36,922 nucleotides of DNA. It comes from a virus. The notes under the pieces are model-generated. The model was not told where the DNA came from, did not search any database, and was given only the letters and a program-made list of their open reading frames with translations. This document shows, piece by piece, positions 15,732 to 23,834 of this stretch (the stretch's first letter is position 1; each line of letters opens with the position of its first letter). The stretch is taken from the IMG/VR virus record IMGVR_UViG_3300028612_002716, positions 1 to 36,922 of that record. One strand, given 5' to 3'. The position numbers were made by a program, and so were the translations under genes.

Positions 15732-15760
15732 ACTATAGCCCGCACGAAGAACCCAGTCAC
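15732..15760 (-). promoter_or_regulatory. Sigma-70-type promoter of the moron
   Basis: On the minus strand GTGACT (15760-15755) and TATAGT (15737-15732) are separated by exactly 17 bases, a good match to TTGACA/TATAAT. The -35 lies in the last codons of the preceding tail gene and the start codon is about 30 bases downstream. Confidence 0.6.
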
Positions 15761-16380
15761 TTCCGCCTGGTGGGGCTGCGGATCCCCTTGGCGATCTCCG
15801 CCTGCAGCCGCCGGTCAAACTCGTTCACCAGGATCTGCTGAATCTTGTTTAGCTTGGCGCCCGTCATCATCAGATGAAACCAGTACGCGACAGACGGCCC
15901 CAGCGCCGGCTCAGGCTTGGCCGTGCCATACCGATACGTGCGCTGCGCCCCGCCCAGCTTGCCCACACTGGCCGTGCGCCGGCTCTCGGTACGCAGGGGC
16001 TTGCGCTTAGTGCCCTTGGGGTTAACAAAGCCCGCCGCGATCTTGCGCCCGGTAATGCCCTGCACCCACACAATGGCCCGCGTAGGATCCACCGCGTTGA
16101 AGCCCCACTTCTTGTACTGCTCAACCAGCACACCAGAGGAAGATGGAATAAGCCGGGCATTGTTACGCTTGCTGCCCGCCCGCTTGATGATCAGCCGGCG
16201 GTTAATGTTGCGCCGCCCGCCACCAATAATGCGGGACAGATCCGGCAGCAACTCAGTCTTGCGCGCCCTGGTCACGGTGGTGTTCAGCGTACCCCGCACC
16301 ACCGGATCAATCCGGCGGTTCAGCTTGGCCAGATCCTCCCGCGCCTGCTGCACGTCCAATGTGGTGAGAGACAGCTTCAC
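15757..16380 (-). CDS. Head-tail or tail completion protein (minor tail Z/gp10-like)
   Basis: The 207-aa product (GTG at 16380, VKLSLTTLDVQQAREDLAKL...) is basic, especially in the middle (GGGRRNINRRLIIKRAGSKR) and end (SPTRRK). It resembles in position and charge the minor tail/completion proteins located after the connector genes of HK97-like phages. The GTG at 16380 overlaps the stop of the upstream gene and has CTGGAG upstream. A reading from 16398 adds six residues but lacks a ribosome binding site. Its last bases hold the -35 of the moron promoter. Confidence 0.6.
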   Translation of the reverse strand: MKLSLTTLDVQQAREDLAKLNRRIDPVVRGTLNTTVTRARKTELLPDLSRIIGGGRRNINRRLIIKRAGSKRNNARLIPSSSGVLVEQYKKWGFNAVDPTRAIVWVQGITGRKIAAGFVNPKGTKRKPLRTESRRTASVGKLGGAQRTYRYGTAKPEPALGPSVAYWFHLMMTGAKLNKIQQILVNEFDRRLQAEIAKGIRSPTRRK

Positions 16381-16925
16381 GTCACACGCTCCAGCCACAC
16401 CCCACGCACCACGCCGTCATCGCTGCTGGCGTCGTAGTCCACCACGCGGTACCACGCGGCGCCCACCTCAAGCCCGTCACCCGGTTCAGCCCGGCCGGTC
16501 TCGATCAACGCCAGCTCGGCGCGAGTCTTGTAACCCACCACCTGCTGCATGGCATCCAGCACCGGCGCCTCATGCTGCAGGAACACCCGGCAACAACGGA
16601 TCCCGCTGGCGTCCGACAGCAGCCTGGCCGGCTCGCCCACCAGCTCCGTGGCGGCAATCTGCACCTCAACCCGGTCGCCCATCACATCGCGCACGTTATC
16701 AATGTGCAGCAACCGCCCGTCCGCCTCCAGGTACCGCCCCTGCAGCAACCGCTGATCCCACCACGCCCGCACCGTCACCTGCGCACTACTGCGCAAACCC
16801 ACCGGCGCCGGCGCTGTGCCTTCCTTCGCCCGGATCCCCACCCACAGCCAGTCAATGGTGACCGGCTGCAGGTCGGGGTTCAGCTCCAGGAGGTTGGCGG
16901 GGGTATTGAGGTTACTGGCTCTCAT
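16377..16925 (-). CDS. Head-closure / head-tail joining-like protein
   Basis: The 182-aa product lies between the gp6-like connector and the basic minor tail protein, the position of the head-closure (stopper) protein. It is beta-rich (QVTVRAWWDQRLLQGRYLEA, RVEVQIAATELVG) and ends with VWLERVT. Its ATG overlaps the stop of the connector gene (ATGA at 16925-16922), so translation is coupled. No enzymatic motif is visible. The call rests on order and size. Confidence 0.55.
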   Translation of the reverse strand: MRASNLNTPANLLELNPDLQPVTIDWLWVGIRAKEGTAPAPVGLRSSAQVTVRAWWDQRLLQGRYLEADGRLLHIDNVRDVMGDRVEVQIAATELVGEPARLLSDASGIRCCRVFLQHEAPVLDAMQQVVGYKTRAELALIETGRAEPGDGLEVGAAWYRVVDYDASSDDGVVRGVWLERVT

Positions 16926-17452
16926 CGGGGCACCATGTAGTCGGTCAGCAGGCCATCAGCAAACTTGAGCTCGGAGGTAATGGTCCCTACCACTGCCGCG
17001 CTGGAATTCTCAAACAGCGCCGCAATGTGCATCAGCATCCAATCAACAATCGGGCCTGGCACATCAGTAGGCTCGCCGCCATGCCCGGCGGTGAACTCAA
17101 CCTCAACAGCCTTGCCTTGCCAGCTGTCAGCCCGGGAAACCAGCCGAGGATCATCGCCACCAAGCAGCTCGTAACCCTCGGCAGGCACCACCTCACCATC
17201 CACCTTCACCTGCTCTACGCTTTGCGCTGGCCACTTGGCCAGCTTGATCACGCTGCAGGCGCGGTCATGTGCCTGACGCCAGCGCTGGGTGATCAGCGCG
17301 CGGCCAGTGCGCAGCTCGGCGCTCTGCCGGGCACTGCGGATCAGCTGCTGCAGGCGCGTGTCCATATGGTCATGGCGCACCCGGCACTGCTGCTTGGCCT
17401 CGGCCAGCGTGATCGGCTCCACCTGCGGGGCATCAATCAGCATCAGGCGCAT
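16922..17452 (-). CDS. Head-tail connector, phiE125 gp8 / HK97 gp6-like
   Basis: The 176-aa product begins MRLMLIDAPQVEPITLAEAK and continues with the helical block DTRLQQLIRSARQSAELRTG. This is the recognisable start of gp6/gp8-type connector proteins that form a ring under the portal. The pattern 'PxPxxPITLAEAKxxxR' with a following ARxxxExxTGR is characteristic. GGGGGAG lies before the ATG, and the upstream stop is only a few bases away. It is followed by coupled connector and tail-joining genes. Confidence 0.8.
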   Translation of the reverse strand: MRLMLIDAPQVEPITLAEAKQQCRVRHDHMDTRLQQLIRSARQSAELRTGRALITQRWRQAHDRACSVIKLAKWPAQSVEQVKVDGEVVPAEGYELLGGDDPRLVSRADSWQGKAVEVEFTAGHGGEPTDVPGPIVDWMLMHIAALFENSSAAVVGTITSELKFADGLLTDYMVPR

Positions 17453-17455
17453 GGC

Positions 17456-17746
17456 TTACTCCCCCTGGGCCTTGCCCTGTTTCGCCTTGGCCTCGGCTTC
17501 TGCCTTGGCTTTGGCTTCCGCTTCCGCTTCTGCCTTTTCCTTGGCCTCTGCTTCTGCTTTGGCTTGCGCTTCAGCTTCGGCATCCACAACCGGACCACCC
17601 TGCCCAAGGGCAGCCGCGCTCACATCAACGCGCTTGTTCTCGAGCAGGTGATCAGCCAGGCCCTTGTCCAGCTCGACCACTTGCCCGCACTTTAGGCCGT
17701 ATGCCGGCTCATCGAGCAGCACAAGACACTTCACTTTCTTCGCCAT
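17456..17746 (-). CDS. Small phage protein with Ala/Glu/Lys repeat tail
   Basis: The 96-aa product has a compact N-terminal part (about 1-50, MAKKVKCLVLLDEPAYGLKC...). A low-complexity C-terminus (about 56-96) is built of AEA(K/E)AKAEA units and should form one long charged helix. AGGAG precedes the ATG. It is located between the capsid and connector genes, where HK97-like phages often carry a small head-decorating or unknown protein. The repeat may vary in length between relatives. Function unknown. Confidence 0.65.
   Translation of the reverse strand: MAKKVKCLVLLDEPAYGLKCGQVVELDKGLADHLLENKRVDVSAAALGQGGPVVDAEAEAQAKAEAEAKEKAEAEAEAKAKAEAEAKAKQGKAQGE
17471..17585 (-). repeat. Degenerate tandem repeat coding for the AEAK helix
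   Basis: On the plus strand GCTTCTGCCTTGGCTTTG-like 12-18 base units recur with small changes through this stretch. They keep the reading frame and encode alternating Ala, Glu and Lys. Confidence 0.6.
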
Positions 17747-17806
17747 GGTGATGGCTCCTGTAAGGTGTAACGAATCGGGACTGTTGCCAGCCCCGAGTCA
17801 ACCGGC

Positions 17807-19048
17807 TTAGCTGGCCGCGTTCTGGTAGTACTTGAGCGCGCCGCCGGTATCCATCAGGCGACCACCCGAGCGCAGGAACGCGAGGAACCCAACCTGACCC
17901 TTGCGGGTGTAGGCAGAATCCGTCATGCGGAACAGGGCGATCTGCATCACGTCGCGGATGATGTAGCGGCTGAAGTCGCCGAACAGCACCGATTTGGCCC
18001 CAGCCGCCATGGCAGGCATGTCCTGGTTGATGGAGTAGCGGTAGCCCACCAGAGTGGACGACTCGCCAGACTCGACACCCGGCAGCCAGATCGGGCGACC
18101 GTCGTTATCCTTCAGCTTCTTCAGCTCGCGCAGGGTGTTGTCATGGAACATCAGCGCGCACTGTGCAGAGCGGCGGTAGGCCGGATCCACCGCGTGGGTC
18201 AGATCGACCAGATCTTCCCAGGTGATGCTGGTGACCTGCCCGCTTGCACCGATCTTGCCCGCACCTGCGCCAGTCACTGCGCCATGGGGTTGGCCGGTAC
18301 CGGTGCCAGCAGTGAACATGCGGTTGCTGATCCGACCCAGGCGCTGAGTGAGGCGCTCACGGATGTGCGCTTCAATATCGATAGCACTGTCCTGCAGCAG
18401 CTCAAACGGGATCGCGACGCCCTTGGAGCTGAACTTGAAGGTCGAGTGCACCAGGGTGCCGAAGGCGGCATCCTCGTCATCAACCTCAACGTTCTCGCCA
18501 AGAATCTCGCCCTCTTCCGATGTCGCATCAGTGGTGGGGAAATCCATCGGCGCGCCGCTTTCGGTGCGGATCACCTGAGCCACTTCGCGCATGCCGCCGT
18601 ATTCCTTCAGCGACTCCAGCAGGGTGTTAGCGAATTCACGCGGTACCAGGTAGCCGCCCTCGCTGCCGGTGGTGGTGCTCATAGTGTTGCGCAGAGCTTC
18701 ACGGCGCTTGGCAACGATCTCGCGCTGCTCGCTGGTGAGGTTCTCCACCCCGCCGGCCAACCAGGCCCGGAACACGCCCTTGTCTTCATTGCCGCGGTGA
18801 TGCGCTTCATCTTCGCTGATGCCATCACGCTCTGCGCGATCGCGCGCGGTGTGGCGTTCCTTGGCATCGATATCCAGCATCTTCTGGGTGCGGTCAATAT
18901 CCGCGTCCAGGCGATCGATCTCCGCGACCAGGTTGTCATATTGCTTCTGCTGTTCCTCGCCCCAGTTGGCGGCGGGGTTGGCGTCCATCAAAGCACGGGT
19001 TTGCTCGGCCAACTTACGGCGCTGCTCCCGCTTGGCTTGAATACTCAT
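17807..19048 (-). CDS. HK97-type major capsid protein with N-terminal scaffolding domain
   Basis: The 413-aa protein has an N-terminal charged coiled coil (about 1-100, MSIQAKREQRRKLAEQTRAL...), the delta/scaffolding domain that the phage protease removes. It is followed by an HK97 fold part: GGYLVPREFANTLLESLKEY near 130-150, then GILGEN-like loops, and a C-terminal QVGFLAFLRSGGRLMDTGG. GAGG precedes the ATG by about eight bases. A terminator hairpin stands upstream between it and the protease gene. The order protease-capsid, and its length, fit HK97 gp5. Confidence 0.92.
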   Translation of the reverse strand: MSIQAKREQRRKLAEQTRALMDANPAANWGEEQQKQYDNLVAEIDRLDADIDRTQKMLDIDAKERHTARDRAERDGISEDEAHHRGNEDKGVFRAWLAGGVENLTSEQREIVAKRREALRNTMSTTTGSEGGYLVPREFANTLLESLKEYGGMREVAQVIRTESGAPMDFPTTDATSEEGEILGENVEVDDEDAAFGTLVHSTFKFSSKGVAIPFELLQDSAIDIEAHIRERLTQRLGRISNRMFTAGTGTGQPHGAVTGAGAGKIGASGQVTSITWEDLVDLTHAVDPAYRRSAQCALMFHDNTLRELKKLKDNDGRPIWLPGVESGESSTLVGYRYSINQDMPAMAAGAKSVLFGDFSRYIIRDVMQIALFRMTDSAYTRKGQVGFLAFLRSGGRLMDTGGALKYYQNAAS

Positions 19049-19074
19049 AAGATTAAATCCTCGGTTTCAGATAC

Positions 19075-19096
19075 AAAAAAACCGCCAGGTGGCGGT
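19075..19096 (-). terminator. Leftward terminator hairpin in front of the capsid gene
   Basis: On the minus strand ACCGCCA (19096-19090) pairs perfectly with TGGCGGT (19087-19081), followed by six or more T. It lies between the protease stop (19121) and the capsid ribosome binding site, so it could lower read-through or act as a processing and stability element that sets the capsid mRNA apart. Confidence 0.75.
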
Positions 19097-19120
19097 GTGA
19101 GTGCTGCGCGCGGGAGCCCG

Positions 19121-19834
19121 CTACGCTGCAAAGCGTTCCAGCAAGGCGAGCCGGCGTTCAGCCTGCGCTCGGTCGTACTGGGGTGTGTCCTGCTGCTGGC
19201 GAGCCAGAAGTGCCGCAGGGGCGTTTTCGTATGCAGTCAGATTCCACAGTGCGGAGGTGGCCTGTTGGCCCTCCAGCAGCTTGTCGGCAAAGCCGTGCTC
19301 GATGGTCTCCTCTGAGGTGAACCAGGTTTCAGCCTTCATCCAGCTGCGCACCTGCTCCTCATCCTTGGCTGTCTTGCGCTGGTAGTCAGCCACGATGCTG
19401 CCGTCTACCTTGCGCAGCAGGCCAGCCGTTTCCTCTAGCTCATCCGCATTACCCATCGCCAGCGTCCAGGCGTTGTGGATCATGAAGAACGCGCCCTGCG
19501 CGATGTGCACCTCGGACGCGGCCAGCGCAACGTAGGTGGCAGCAGAGGCGGCTAGCCCGTCGATCTGTGCCGTCACCTTGCCCCTGTGCTGGGCAATGGC
19601 GGTGGCCATGGCGCGCCCCTCAAACACATCGCCGCCGGGGCTGTTGATGCGCAGCACCACATCCTTGCCATCCAGGTCGCGCAGTGCGCGCACCACCGAC
19701 TCAGCACTGATGCCGTACCAGTCGCCGATCGCGTCATACAAAAAGATCTCAGGGGTATCGCCCTCCGCCCGGATCTCAAACTTCTTCTGTGCCTTCAGGT
19801 TGTCCTGAAGCAGCTGCAGCAGCTTGTTCTTCAT
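19121..19834 (-). CDS. ClpP-like prohead maturation protease
   Basis: The 237-aa protein has the S14/ClpP fold motifs: INSPGGDVFEG (about 64-73) for the glycine-rich loop, GLAASAATYVA with the nucleophile Ser97, and MIHNAW with His120. It cleaves the scaffolding domain from capsid proteins after prohead assembly. The ATG at 19834 with GGAG seven bases before it is the best start; a longer reading to 19867 lacks such a site. The start lies 59 bases inside the portal gene, so the two overlap in different frames. Order portal-protease-capsid is HK97-like. Confidence 0.9.
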   Translation of the reverse strand: MKNKLLQLLQDNLKAQKKFEIRAEGDTPEIFLYDAIGDWYGISAESVVRALRDLDGKDVVLRINSPGGDVFEGRAMATAIAQHRGKVTAQIDGLAASAATYVALAASEVHIAQGAFFMIHNAWTLAMGNADELEETAGLLRKVDGSIVADYQRKTAKDEEQVRSWMKAETWFTSEETIEHGFADKLLEGQQATSALWNLTAYENAPAALLARQQQDTPQYDRAQAERRLALLERFAA

Positions 19835-21074
19835 CGCCTTTCTCCGTTCGGTAGAGCATGTCGCCACCCTCGATAGGTGGCAGATTCTTGATGCGGCGCA
19901 CTTCGTTGATCGTCATGTAGCCCTGCGCGCCCGGCCCACCAAGGGCCTTGGCCAGGTACTCCGACTCAGCCTTGCTGTCACCGGAGAGCAGACCCTCGCG
20001 GTTGTACTCCACGAAATAGCGCGGGCTCCCCGGCCAGACCTTGCGGTTAAGCTCCTGCTGGATCGGCACCAGGTGGCGGTTCAAGGTCCAGCGCACAAAG
20101 CCAATCGACATCTGCTCAATGCCGCTGCCCCAGCTGCTGCTCTTCTCGTGCTCACCGATCATGTGCGCGGGGATGCCAAACAGCCGGGCGATGTCCACCA
20201 CCTGCCAACGCCGCGTTTCCAGCAGCTGGCTGTCTTCGGCTGACATGGTCAGCTGAGTAATATCGGCGCCACCGGTCAACATGGCGGGCATGTGTGCGTT
20301 GCGCACCCCCTGATGGCGCTCCATCCACAGCTCGCGCATCAGGCGTGCTTGCTCTGGGTTGGGGCTACCAGGGTGCTTGATCGCAATGTCGGGGCGCGCT
20401 CCATTGCTGAAGAACCGGGCGCTGTACTCTTCAGCCGCCAACGCAACGCCAATGCTCTGCCGCCCAGCCAGCCCGATCACCGATGGGCTCTTCACACCGT
20501 CGAATCCGAGACTGTGGAAGTGCAGCACATCGTCCTGATCGAGCCCGTAGTACTTGCCCTCCAGCTCGACGTAGTACGTGTTGCGCCCGTTGCGCCGCTC
20601 GACGATAGTCTGCGTCCAGGGCATCGGGATGATCTCCTGCACCACCCCAGCAGCGTTGCGCAGCAGCCAGGCGTAGGAGTCGCCGCGCAGCGCCTTGCAA
20701 CTGATCAGATACTCCCACATGGCGAAGGCGCTGAAGGTCGGCGTGGGCTGCTCATTCAGCAGGTACCAGATCGGATGATCAGCGCGCTGCCGGCCCTGCT
20801 CCGTGCGCTCGTAAACTGGGATCGGCAGCGAGGCGATAGCACCGGCCAGTAGCGACACGCAAGCGTAAACAGCCGAGGCTTTCATGGCGGTCTGCGCATT
20901 GACCATCGGGCCTGCATAGCTGTTTGGCGCGTTGAATAGCTCCATCATATTTTCGCGATCGGAGCTGCTGACACCCGCTCGATCCTGCGCCAGGACCTGC
21001 TGTTCCAGCTCAGCCACGCGCGTAGCCTGGGCCTCAACCTGCGCCTGCAGCTCGCGGCTCTTCTTTCCGAACAT
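19776..21074 (-). CDS. Portal protein, HK97 family
   Basis: The 432-aa product (ATG at 21074: MFGKKSRELQAQVEAQATRV) forms the dodecameric DNA channel of the head. The family pattern is visible: SAVYACVSLLAGAIASLPIP (near 60-80), then HPIWYLLNEQPTP, SCKALRGDSYAWLLRN and a MIGEHEKSSSWGSGIEQ block. GTGAGG lies before the ATG, eight bases after the terminase stop. A reading that extends 60 codons upstream is inside the terminase gene and is ignored. The N-terminal coiled coil (10-35) is an ordinary extra of this subfamily. Confidence 0.92.
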   Translation of the reverse strand: MFGKKSRELQAQVEAQATRVAELEQQVLAQDRAGVSSSDRENMMELFNAPNSYAGPMVNAQTAMKASAVYACVSLLAGAIASLPIPVYERTEQGRQRADHPIWYLLNEQPTPTFSAFAMWEYLISCKALRGDSYAWLLRNAAGVVQEIIPMPWTQTIVERRNGRNTYYVELEGKYYGLDQDDVLHFHSLGFDGVKSPSVIGLAGRQSIGVALAAEEYSARFFSNGARPDIAIKHPGSPNPEQARLMRELWMERHQGVRNAHMPAMLTGGADITQLTMSAEDSQLLETRRWQVVDIARLFGIPAHMIGEHEKSSSWGSGIEQMSIGFVRWTLNRHLVPIQQELNRKVWPGSPRYFVEYNREGLLSGDSKAESEYLAKALGGPGAQGYMTINEVRRIKNLPPIEGGDMLYRTEKGDEEQAAAAASGQPEGTEEV

Positions 21075-21082
21075 GGATGACC

Positions 21083-22822
21083 TCACAACAGGATGATGCC
21101 AGCCTCCGGTTCTGCTTCTGAGGGTGGCGTGATGGTTAATCCGGTAGCCATGATGGACGCCACAATGCCGTCCACACGGCCGGTGGCCTTGTCTTTCGCC
21201 ACCTTCCGGTTGCCGGCGGGATCGCTTGTGGTGACCGCGTTCGCGGCGCACCAAGTCAATACAGGGTTGCCGTTGTGCCGGATCTTCTCGTTGACCAGGC
21301 GGATCTCGAACTCATCGAGCGCCGGGCTCATATCCTTGAAGCCCTGACCAAACGGCATCAGTGGCGGCAGGCTGCACCCCTCCTCCTCAATGAGCATCTT
21401 GAGATCTTCAATCCGCCACCGGTCATAAGCGACCGCTTGCAGATCAAACTGATCGGCGACTTCCACCAGCTTGTGGATCACGTGCAACTTATTGATCGCA
21501 CGGCCAGGCGTGGTCAGCAGCCAGCCCTCTTCCTTCCAGGCGAGGTATGGCACGCGGTCGCGCTCAGCCTTTTCGTGCAGACCATCCTCTGGCAGCCAGA
21601 AGAACGGCAGTAGGCGCCAGTGCGGATCCTCATCGGTCGGTTCAAACTCCAGCACCAGAGAGGTGAGATCCTGCGTGCTCGACAGATCCAGTCCGGCCCA
21701 GCAGCGCCGACCCAGCAGACCCTCAATGCCGAAGGCTTCCTCGGCAGCGTCCCACGGCTCACGGCCGATCCAGGGGCTTGCCGATTCCACCCACTGGCAG
21801 AAGTTCAGCCGGCGCACTGTGGCCACCTTGCTGGGCATGCCCTTGGCTTCCAGCACCTGCTCACGCAAGTACTTTATGCCCGGGATCCCATCCATCAGAC
21901 TGGGGTTTACCTTGTACCAGCAGGCCTCATCCTTGAAGGGATCGTCTCCCTCATCAAGGTCGCAGATGAAACTGAAAAAGCTGTCATCAAAATGGCCATC
22001 GCTGGGACCTGCACCGGCCGCACCAGCACGACAAACCCGCACACCGTACTCGTGATATTCCCAGCAGACGCTGTGCTTGTCCGTGCCGCTGTTGGTGATC
22101 ATCAGGATCATTGCTTGCCGACGCGATTTGGTGCCCGCCCGCATCATGCCAACCACGGTGCCGTTCTTGTGTTCGTGGATCTCATCGAGTAGCGCGATGT
22201 GAGGGCGCGGGCCAGACTGGCCATCATCCGCGCTCACCGGCCTGAAGAAACTCGCCGACTCATGGTGCGCCAGGTTCCACTCCCTGCCGGTAGCGCCTGA
22301 CTTGTCGATCCGGCAGGCCAGCAGCGGCGACTGATCTACCATCGCCACCGCATCGCGGAACAGGATCTGCGCCTGGTCTTTCTTCGTGGCCGCAGCATAT
22401 ATCTCCGCACGGGCTTCGCCATCCGACGTTAAGCCATACAGGCCAATGCCTGCAGCCAGGGGCGACTTACCGGACCCTTTCGCGGTCTCGATATAGCCGG
22501 TACGAAAGCGCCGGTAACCATCTGGGCCCTTCCAGCCGAACAGCGAGCCGATGACGAAGGCCTGCCAGCCCAGCACCCTGAACGGCTTGCCTTCGTATTC
22601 GCCGCCGTTGAGGCGCAGCACGTCCTGAAAGTACCCGATGGCGTGCCCAGCCGCTTCCACGTCCCACGCCAAGCCACGCTTGGGGCCAAGCTCCAGATCC
22701 TTGAGATGACGCCGGCAGGCGTTGCGTACTGCTGGCCCCGCCACCACCTGCCCGGAATCTACCGCGCGTGCAAACGTGGTAGCCGGGTCAGAAGTACTTG
22801 GCTGCTGCGTCCTTTTGCTCAT
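21083..22822 (-). CDS. Terminase large subunit
   Basis: The 579-aa packaging motor has an ATPase domain with Walker A AKGSGKS (114-120) and Walker B IALLDE (209-214). A C-terminal nuclease domain follows, with Asp residues in LDLSSTQDLTSLVL and AVAYDRWRIEDLK. This order is that of HK97-type TerL. It packages DNA into the prohead through the portal and cuts at the packaging site. The start overlaps the small-subunit gene by 35 bases, without a strong ribosome binding site of its own, so translation is probably coupled. Confidence 0.95.
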   Translation of the reverse strand: MSKRTQQPSTSDPATTFARAVDSGQVVAGPAVRNACRRHLKDLELGPKRGLAWDVEAAGHAIGYFQDVLRLNGGEYEGKPFRVLGWQAFVIGSLFGWKGPDGYRRFRTGYIETAKGSGKSPLAAGIGLYGLTSDGEARAEIYAAATKKDQAQILFRDAVAMVDQSPLLACRIDKSGATGREWNLAHHESASFFRPVSADDGQSGPRPHIALLDEIHEHKNGTVVGMMRAGTKSRRQAMILMITNSGTDKHSVCWEYHEYGVRVCRAGAAGAGPSDGHFDDSFFSFICDLDEGDDPFKDEACWYKVNPSLMDGIPGIKYLREQVLEAKGMPSKVATVRRLNFCQWVESASPWIGREPWDAAEEAFGIEGLLGRRCWAGLDLSSTQDLTSLVLEFEPTDEDPHWRLLPFFWLPEDGLHEKAERDRVPYLAWKEEGWLLTTPGRAINKLHVIHKLVEVADQFDLQAVAYDRWRIEDLKMLIEEEGCSLPPLMPFGQGFKDMSPALDEFEIRLVNEKIRHNGNPVLTWCAANAVTTSDPAGNRKVAKDKATGRVDGIVASIMATGLTITPPSEAEPEAGIILL

Positions 22823-23312
22823 TGGGGAATAACTCGCCTTGCGGGGGTGCCGTCACCCGCAGATTGCGGCGGGCCATCGGGGAGAAGCCGAACTGCGCGC
22901 CAGCTTGGTTCGCGCGCTTCTCCGCATCGTTGCGCAGCTGCCTCCAGACGCTGATCTGCTTCGCGCCGGTGGCAAAGGTTTGCACATCGCCACGCCCCTG
23001 CATTGCAGCGTTGCGCTCAGCAATCTGCTTAGAAAATACCTGGTAATCCGCCACCGCTTCGCAGTAAGAGGCGAGCGCCATCATGTCCAAGGTCGATATC
23101 AAGCCCAGCGTCAGCAGGTCGGGCATTACCCGATCCCACTCCTCGGCAGCGAAAGGCGTGAGCCAATCAGGCTTGGGCGGCGCACCGACAGGCACCGCAG
23201 GTGTATTCACGTCGTCATGCAGCGCAGCTTGCTTTTTGCGGCCCGGGTTACCGTTCACCAGGTGGACAATAGCCGGCTTTGCGGTACGTCCAGAGTTTTC
23301 GTTTCCGGCCAT
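22788..23312 (-). CDS. Terminase small subunit, P27-type
   Basis: The 174-aa product begins MAGNENSGRTAKPAIVHLVN. The motif VNGNPGRKK (about 19-27), then PPKPDWLTPFAAEEWDRVMP and a helical part with CEAVADYQVF, are typical of P27/terminase_4 small subunits, which bind the packaging site and guide TerL. TGAGG precedes the ATG at 23312. A 144-base non-coding gap with C-tracts lies directly upstream, next to an HNH gene, as in cos-packaging phages. Confidence 0.9.
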   Translation of the reverse strand: MAGNENSGRTAKPAIVHLVNGNPGRKKQAALHDDVNTPAVPVGAPPKPDWLTPFAAEEWDRVMPDLLTLGLISTLDMMALASYCEAVADYQVFSKQIAERNAAMQGRGDVQTFATGAKQISVWRQLRNDAEKRANQAGAQFGFSPMARRNLRVTAPPQGELFPNEQKDAAAKYF

Positions 23313-23456
23313 AAATCACCTCAGATTCAACAGAGGAGCGCATACCTCAGCAATACCCCCCCTACCCATTTTTCGCGCTCTTACAAACAAGGATCCCCCC
23401 GTCGTTCGAGGCTCGATTGATTGGCGACTTTTTACCACCCCCCACCCCTCTGGCGT
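23313..23456. other. Candidate packaging (cos) region
   Basis: This gap between the HNH gene and the small terminase holds no convincing gene. It contains three short C runs on the plus strand (near 23357, 23396 and 23443) and AT-rich patches (TTTTTCGCG, ACTTTTTACC). In HK97-like phages cos lies between the HNH gene at one genome end and terS at the other. The identification is from gene order only. Confidence 0.35.
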
Positions 23457-23834
23457 TCACTGGTTCCAGTGGTGCAGCGGGTTGCGGGGGATGCCAGTCG
23501 CAGAGCAGCCCGGCTCGCCCGACTTCTCGACACGCTGCTTGTACGAGTCGTGACAGTGCTTGCAGAGGGACTGCCAGTTCTTCCTGTCCCAGAACAGCTT
23601 CCGGGCAGCAGCGATCAGTTCCTTGCATCCAGACTCGAGCGCCTTACCAAGCCGATGCGGAACCTTGTGGTCCACCACCGAAGCGGGCGTCACCCTGCCC
23701 TGCTTCTTGCACTCAACGCAGATCGGATGCTCGGTCAGCCAAGCTTCGCGTGCCTTCTGCCACCGGTAGTCGTAGCCCTTGGCCGCGCTGCTGGTGATCC
23801 TCGGCGCAGCAATCTTACCCACCGGCATGGTCAT
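23457..23834 (-). CDS. HNH endonuclease, packaging-associated
   Basis: The 125-aa product (ATG at 23834: MTMPVGKIAAPRITSSAAKG) carries a zinc-type HNH module: CVECKK, then VVDHKVPHR (the His of the beta-beta-alpha metal site), then NWQSLCKHCHDSYK. HNH proteins of this kind work with terminase in HK97-like phages to make the specific packaging cuts. It overlaps the end of the holin gene. A longer reading from TTG at 23855 is possible. The position next to TerS fits the role. Confidence 0.88.
   Translation of the reverse strand: MTMPVGKIAAPRITSSAAKGYDYRWQKAREAWLTEHPICVECKKQGRVTPASVVDHKVPHRLGKALESGCKELIAAARKLFWDRKNWQSLCKHCHDSYKQRVEKSGEPGCSATGIPRNPLHHWNQ

Noticed and set aside
19121-19867. Longer start of the protease at 19867
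   Set aside because: The extra residues have no ribosome binding site, whereas GGAG stands at correct distance before the ATG at 19834.
23362-23628. Minus-strand frame in the TerS-HNH gap
   Set aside because: It overlaps the HNH gene in another frame and has no recognisable product. The gap is better seen as a non-coding packaging region.
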